This document shows positions 4,553 to 6,220 of a stretch of DNA of 6,220 bases, in pieces. Source of the DNA: Verrucomicrobiota bacterium (GTDB lineage Bacteria > Verrucomicrobiota > Verrucomicrobiia > Opitutales > Opitutaceae). A model generated the notes under the pieces. That model was given only the letters and a program-made list of their open reading frames with translations. It was not told where the DNA came from and searched no databases. Position 1 is the stretch's first letter, and every line of letters begins with the position of its first letter. A program made the translations under genes and the position numbers. The stretch spans positions 1 to 6,220 of the forward strand of contig JAUPWC010000307.1 of assembly GCA_030916665.1 (NCBI GenBank). Reading direction: 5' to 3'.

Positions 4553-5509
4553 GTGAATTCCTGCCTCTACGAGTGCCATGTCATGCACGCCCGGTTTGCG
4601 CCCAAGGCGCACCGGTTCGTGTATCGCATTTTCCTTTTCGCGCTCGATCTGGACGAACTTGATGCCCTCCACCGCAAGCTGCGCCTGTTCTCCTTAAATC
4701 GGCGCAACCTCTACTCGTTTCGCGAACAGGATTATCTGCCAACCCACGAGCCCGTTTTCAACGGTAGGGCGGGACCGCTGGGCCCGCCGTCTTCCGAACC
4801 GGCGCGCGCAGCGGTCGCGCCCTACCTTTCGCTGAAGCAACGGGTCGTGGATTATCTCGGCACCCGTGGCATCGACCTCACCGGCGGCCGTGTGTTGCTC
4901 GTGAGTTTGCCGCGCGTGTTCGGTTATCTCTTCAACCCGGTCTCGTTCTATTTCTGCTACGACCGCAGCGGCGCACCTGTCGCCGCCCTCGCCGAGGTGA
5001 CCAACACCTTCAAGGAGATGAAACCCTACCTGCTCGGACCGGAAACCAACTCCGGCGGGGCTTTCCACCTTCGCGTCCCCAAGCACTTCTACGTTTCCCC
5101 TTTCAGCGACGTCGATGTCGCCTTCGACTTCCAGCTCCGCACTCCGGGGAACCGGCTCTCCATCCAGATCGATGACTACGTCGGCGCCGCGCGCACGCTC
5201 ACCTCGACGCTCACCGGCCCGCGCCAACCGCTGAACGACGCGCGTCTCGCCTGGTTCACGCTCAAGTATCCGCTCATCACCCTCAAGGTCATCGGCCTCA
5301 TCCACTGGCACGCGCTGCGCCTCTGGTGGAAGAACGTCCCGTGGTTCGCCAAGTCCTCCCGCGCCACCGACCAACGCGACCTCTACCGGCCGCACGGCGC
5401 GCTGCGCGCGCAGACCACTGACCACAAGACCACGGACAACCGACCCGCCCGCGCCCAACCTTTTCCTGATTCTTCCGCTAAAGCTCAATTCCAGTCTGTT
5501 GTCCCGTAG
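4553..5509 (+). CDS. DUF1365 family protein (COG3496), carrying an in-frame repeat insertion
   Basis: A 318-residue protein of a family found beside COG2907 flavoproteins and CFA-like methyltransferases; molecular function is unsettled. Family landmarks are the N-terminal SCLYECHVMHARFAPKAHRF with FLFALDLDEL, then LPRVFGYLFNPVSFYFCYD (about 119-137), EVTNTFKEMKPYLL (148-161), KHFYVSPF (177-184) and IHWHALRLWWKNVPW (250-264). The start is GTG 4553: the frame extends to a GTG at 4478, but the extra 25 residues overlap the previous gene and do not resemble the family. Two oddities stand out. Residues 71-91 (Gly/Pro/Ala-rich) are encoded by a palindromic repeat (4763-4826) inserted in frame, and the last 50 or so residues, after the normal family end, are encoded by repeat-like DNA (from 5411). 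The flavoprotein gene ends 58 bases upstream and the CFA-family gene starts 28 bases downstream. Family assignment is firm; whether this copy is active is open. Confidence 0.88.
   Translation: MNSCLYECHVMHARFAPKAHRFVYRIFLFALDLDELDALHRKLRLFSLNRRNLYSFREQDYLPTHEPVFNGRAGPLGPPSSEPARAAVAPYLSLKQRVVDYLGTRGIDLTGGRVLLVSLPRVFGYLFNPVSFYFCYDRSGAPVAALAEVTNTFKEMKPYLLGPETNSGGAFHLRVPKHFYVSPFSDVDVAFDFQLRTPGNRLSIQIDDYVGAARTLTSTLTGPRQPLNDARLAWFTLKYPLITLKVIGLIHWHALRLWWKNVPWFAKSSRATDQRDLYRPHGALRAQTTDHKTTDNRPARAQPFPDSSAKAQFQSVVP
4763..4826. repeat. Palindromic repeat element inside the DUF1365 gene
   Basis: GGTAGGGCGGGACCGCT (4763-4779) and AGCGGTCGCGCCCTACC (4810-4826) are inverted copies with one mismatch in 17, separated by a 30-base GC-rich loop. 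The reading frame passes through, and family-like protein sequence resumes on both sides (DYLPTHEPVF before, SLKQRVVDYL after). The GTAGGGC ends match those of the repeat at 2781-2890, suggesting one repeat class. Confidence 0.75.
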
Positions 5510-5527
5510 TCAGTAGTCTCGTGGTCC
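5411..5527. repeat. Imperfect inverted repeat spanning the end of the DUF1365 gene
   Basis: The arms 5411-5440 and 5498-5527 pair at about 20 of 29 positions with one bulge. The best parts are GACCAC with GTGGTC at the outside and GGACAAC with GTTGTCC at the inside. The left arm is also low-complexity, with ACCAC repeated three times. The right arm includes the DUF1365 stop (5507-5509) and ends 10 bases before the next ATG, so it could fold in the operon mRNA between the two genes. Confidence 0.4.
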
Positions 5528-5537
5528 TTCCTCTCCC

Positions 5538-6220
5538 ATGAATTCCGCCGTCACCTCCGCCTCCGCCCCGCTGTCCGCCCGCCGCACTTCCTTCGCCGAG
5601 CGCACCGTGCTCTCCGCCTTGCGCGGCATGCCTCATGGCCGGCTGCAGCTTGATCTTGCCGACGTCACGCATGTCTTCGGCGACCGTTCGGCCCTCCCGG
5701 CCGGCGTCGCTCCCGGGGTGAACAACTACGCCTTCATCCGGGTGAACCGCACGGATGCCTTTTTCAAAAAATGCCTGCTGCACGGCGACATCGGGTTCGC
5801 GGAGTCCTACATGGACGGCGACTGGGAAACGCCCGACCTCACGTCGGTCATCGGCTGGTTCGTGCTCAATCACGAGCACGCCCCCACGCTCTCCGGCTCG
5901 CGCCGCGCCCAGTCGCTCGCACTCAACCTCCTCCGCGCCGCCGACCGCCTCGGCCACCTGCTCCGGCCCAACAACCGCGCCACCGCCCGCCGCAACATCG
6001 CCGAGCATTACGACCTCTCCAACGACTTCTTCGCTCTCTGGCTCGACGAAACGATGATGTATTCCGCCGCCAAGTGGGAGCGCGCCGACGCCACGCTGCG
6101 CGAGGCCCAAATCGCGAAGAACGATGCCCTCTGCCGCCACCTCCGGCTGAAACCCACCGACCACGTCCTTGAGATCGGCACCGGCTGGGGCGGCTGGAGC
6201 CTGCACGCCGCCGCGAAATA
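5538..6220 (+). CDS. Cyclopropane-fatty-acyl-phospholipid synthase family methyltransferase (3' end cut by window)
   Basis: The first 227 residues of a SAM-dependent enzyme that modifies double bonds of membrane phospholipid acyl chains, giving cyclopropane or methyl/methylene products. Expected family length is about 380-430, so just over half is here. The N-terminal domain includes GDIGFAESYMDGDWETPDL (83-101), typical of the lipid-binding region. It is followed by the catalytic entry motif HYDLSNDFFALWLDETMMYS (157-176) and SAM motif I, VLEIGTGWGG (210-219). Where E. coli Cfa and mycolic acid synthases have YSCAY, this protein has YSAAK: the active-site Cys (C139 in E. coli) is Ala177, and motif I has Thr in place of the usual Cys. 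The start is ATG 5538, 28 bases after DUF1365, with no Shine-Dalgarno sequence. It is the third gene of the cassette with the COG2907 flavoprotein. It may be closer to UfaA1-type methyltransferases than to true cyclopropane synthases; the missing C-terminus prevents a decision. Confidence 0.92.
   Translation, partial: MNSAVTSASAPLSARRTSFAERTVLSALRGMPHGRLQLDLADVTHVFGDRSALPAGVAPGVNNYAFIRVNRTDAFFKKCLLHGDIGFAESYMDGDWETPDLTSVIGWFVLNHEHAPTLSGSRRAQSLALNLLRAADRLGHLLRPNNRATARRNIAEHYDLSNDFFALWLDETMMYSAAKWERADATLREAQIAKNDALCRHLRLKPTDHVLEIGTGWGGWSLHAAAK

Overview
The window looks like chromosomal DNA from a GC-rich bacterium. Coding regions have strong G/C preference at codon third positions, Shine-Dalgarno sequences are mostly absent, and intergenic DNA is full of palindromic repeats. 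Gene content and repeat style suggest Verrucomicrobiota, perhaps Opitutaceae. This is an inference from pattern recognition; no marker gene is present.

Layout. Minus strand, left side: a 3'-truncated glycine-rich RRM RNA-binding protein (1-325) and, upstream of it, a hotdog-fold acyl-CoA thioesterase (557-1039, TTG start). A divergent gap (1040-1361) is dense in inverted repeats and ends in an ECF-sigma-like promoter and a good Shine-Dalgarno site ahead of a 54-residue membrane or exported protein (1362-1526). Everything after that is on the plus strand. A 118-base leader with three hairpins precedes a membrane fatty-acid desaturase (1645-2784). A 396-base non-coding block (2785-3180) then holds a composite palindromic repeat, an intrinsic terminator, a REP-like palindrome and a perfect 29-bp inverted repeat. 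The right side is a probable operon: FAD/NAD-binding amine-oxidase-like protein (3181-4494), DUF1365 protein (4553-5509) and a cyclopropane-fatty-acyl-phospholipid-synthase-family methyltransferase (5538 to beyond the window edge).

How the genes fit together. The FAD protein (COG2907), DUF1365 and CFA-like methyltransferase trio is a conserved lipid-modification cassette. Related trios occur in Mycobacterium tuberculosis (Rv0449c-Rv0448c-ufaA1, next to sigK), and cassettes of this type are associated with ECF-sigma stress regulons in proteobacteria. Together with the desaturase, which introduces the double bond such methyltransferases act on, and a nearby acyl thioesterase, the window reads as a membrane fatty-acid remodelling locus.

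The most unusual aspects are repeat invasion of genes (an in-frame palindromic element inside the DUF1365 gene, a repeat supplying the desaturase stop codon, and repeat-like DNA forming the DUF1365 C-terminus), the small gene behind the ECF-like promoter, and loss of the usual active-site cysteine in the CFA-family enzyme. No mobile element with a transposase, CRISPR array, tRNA or rRNA is visible.
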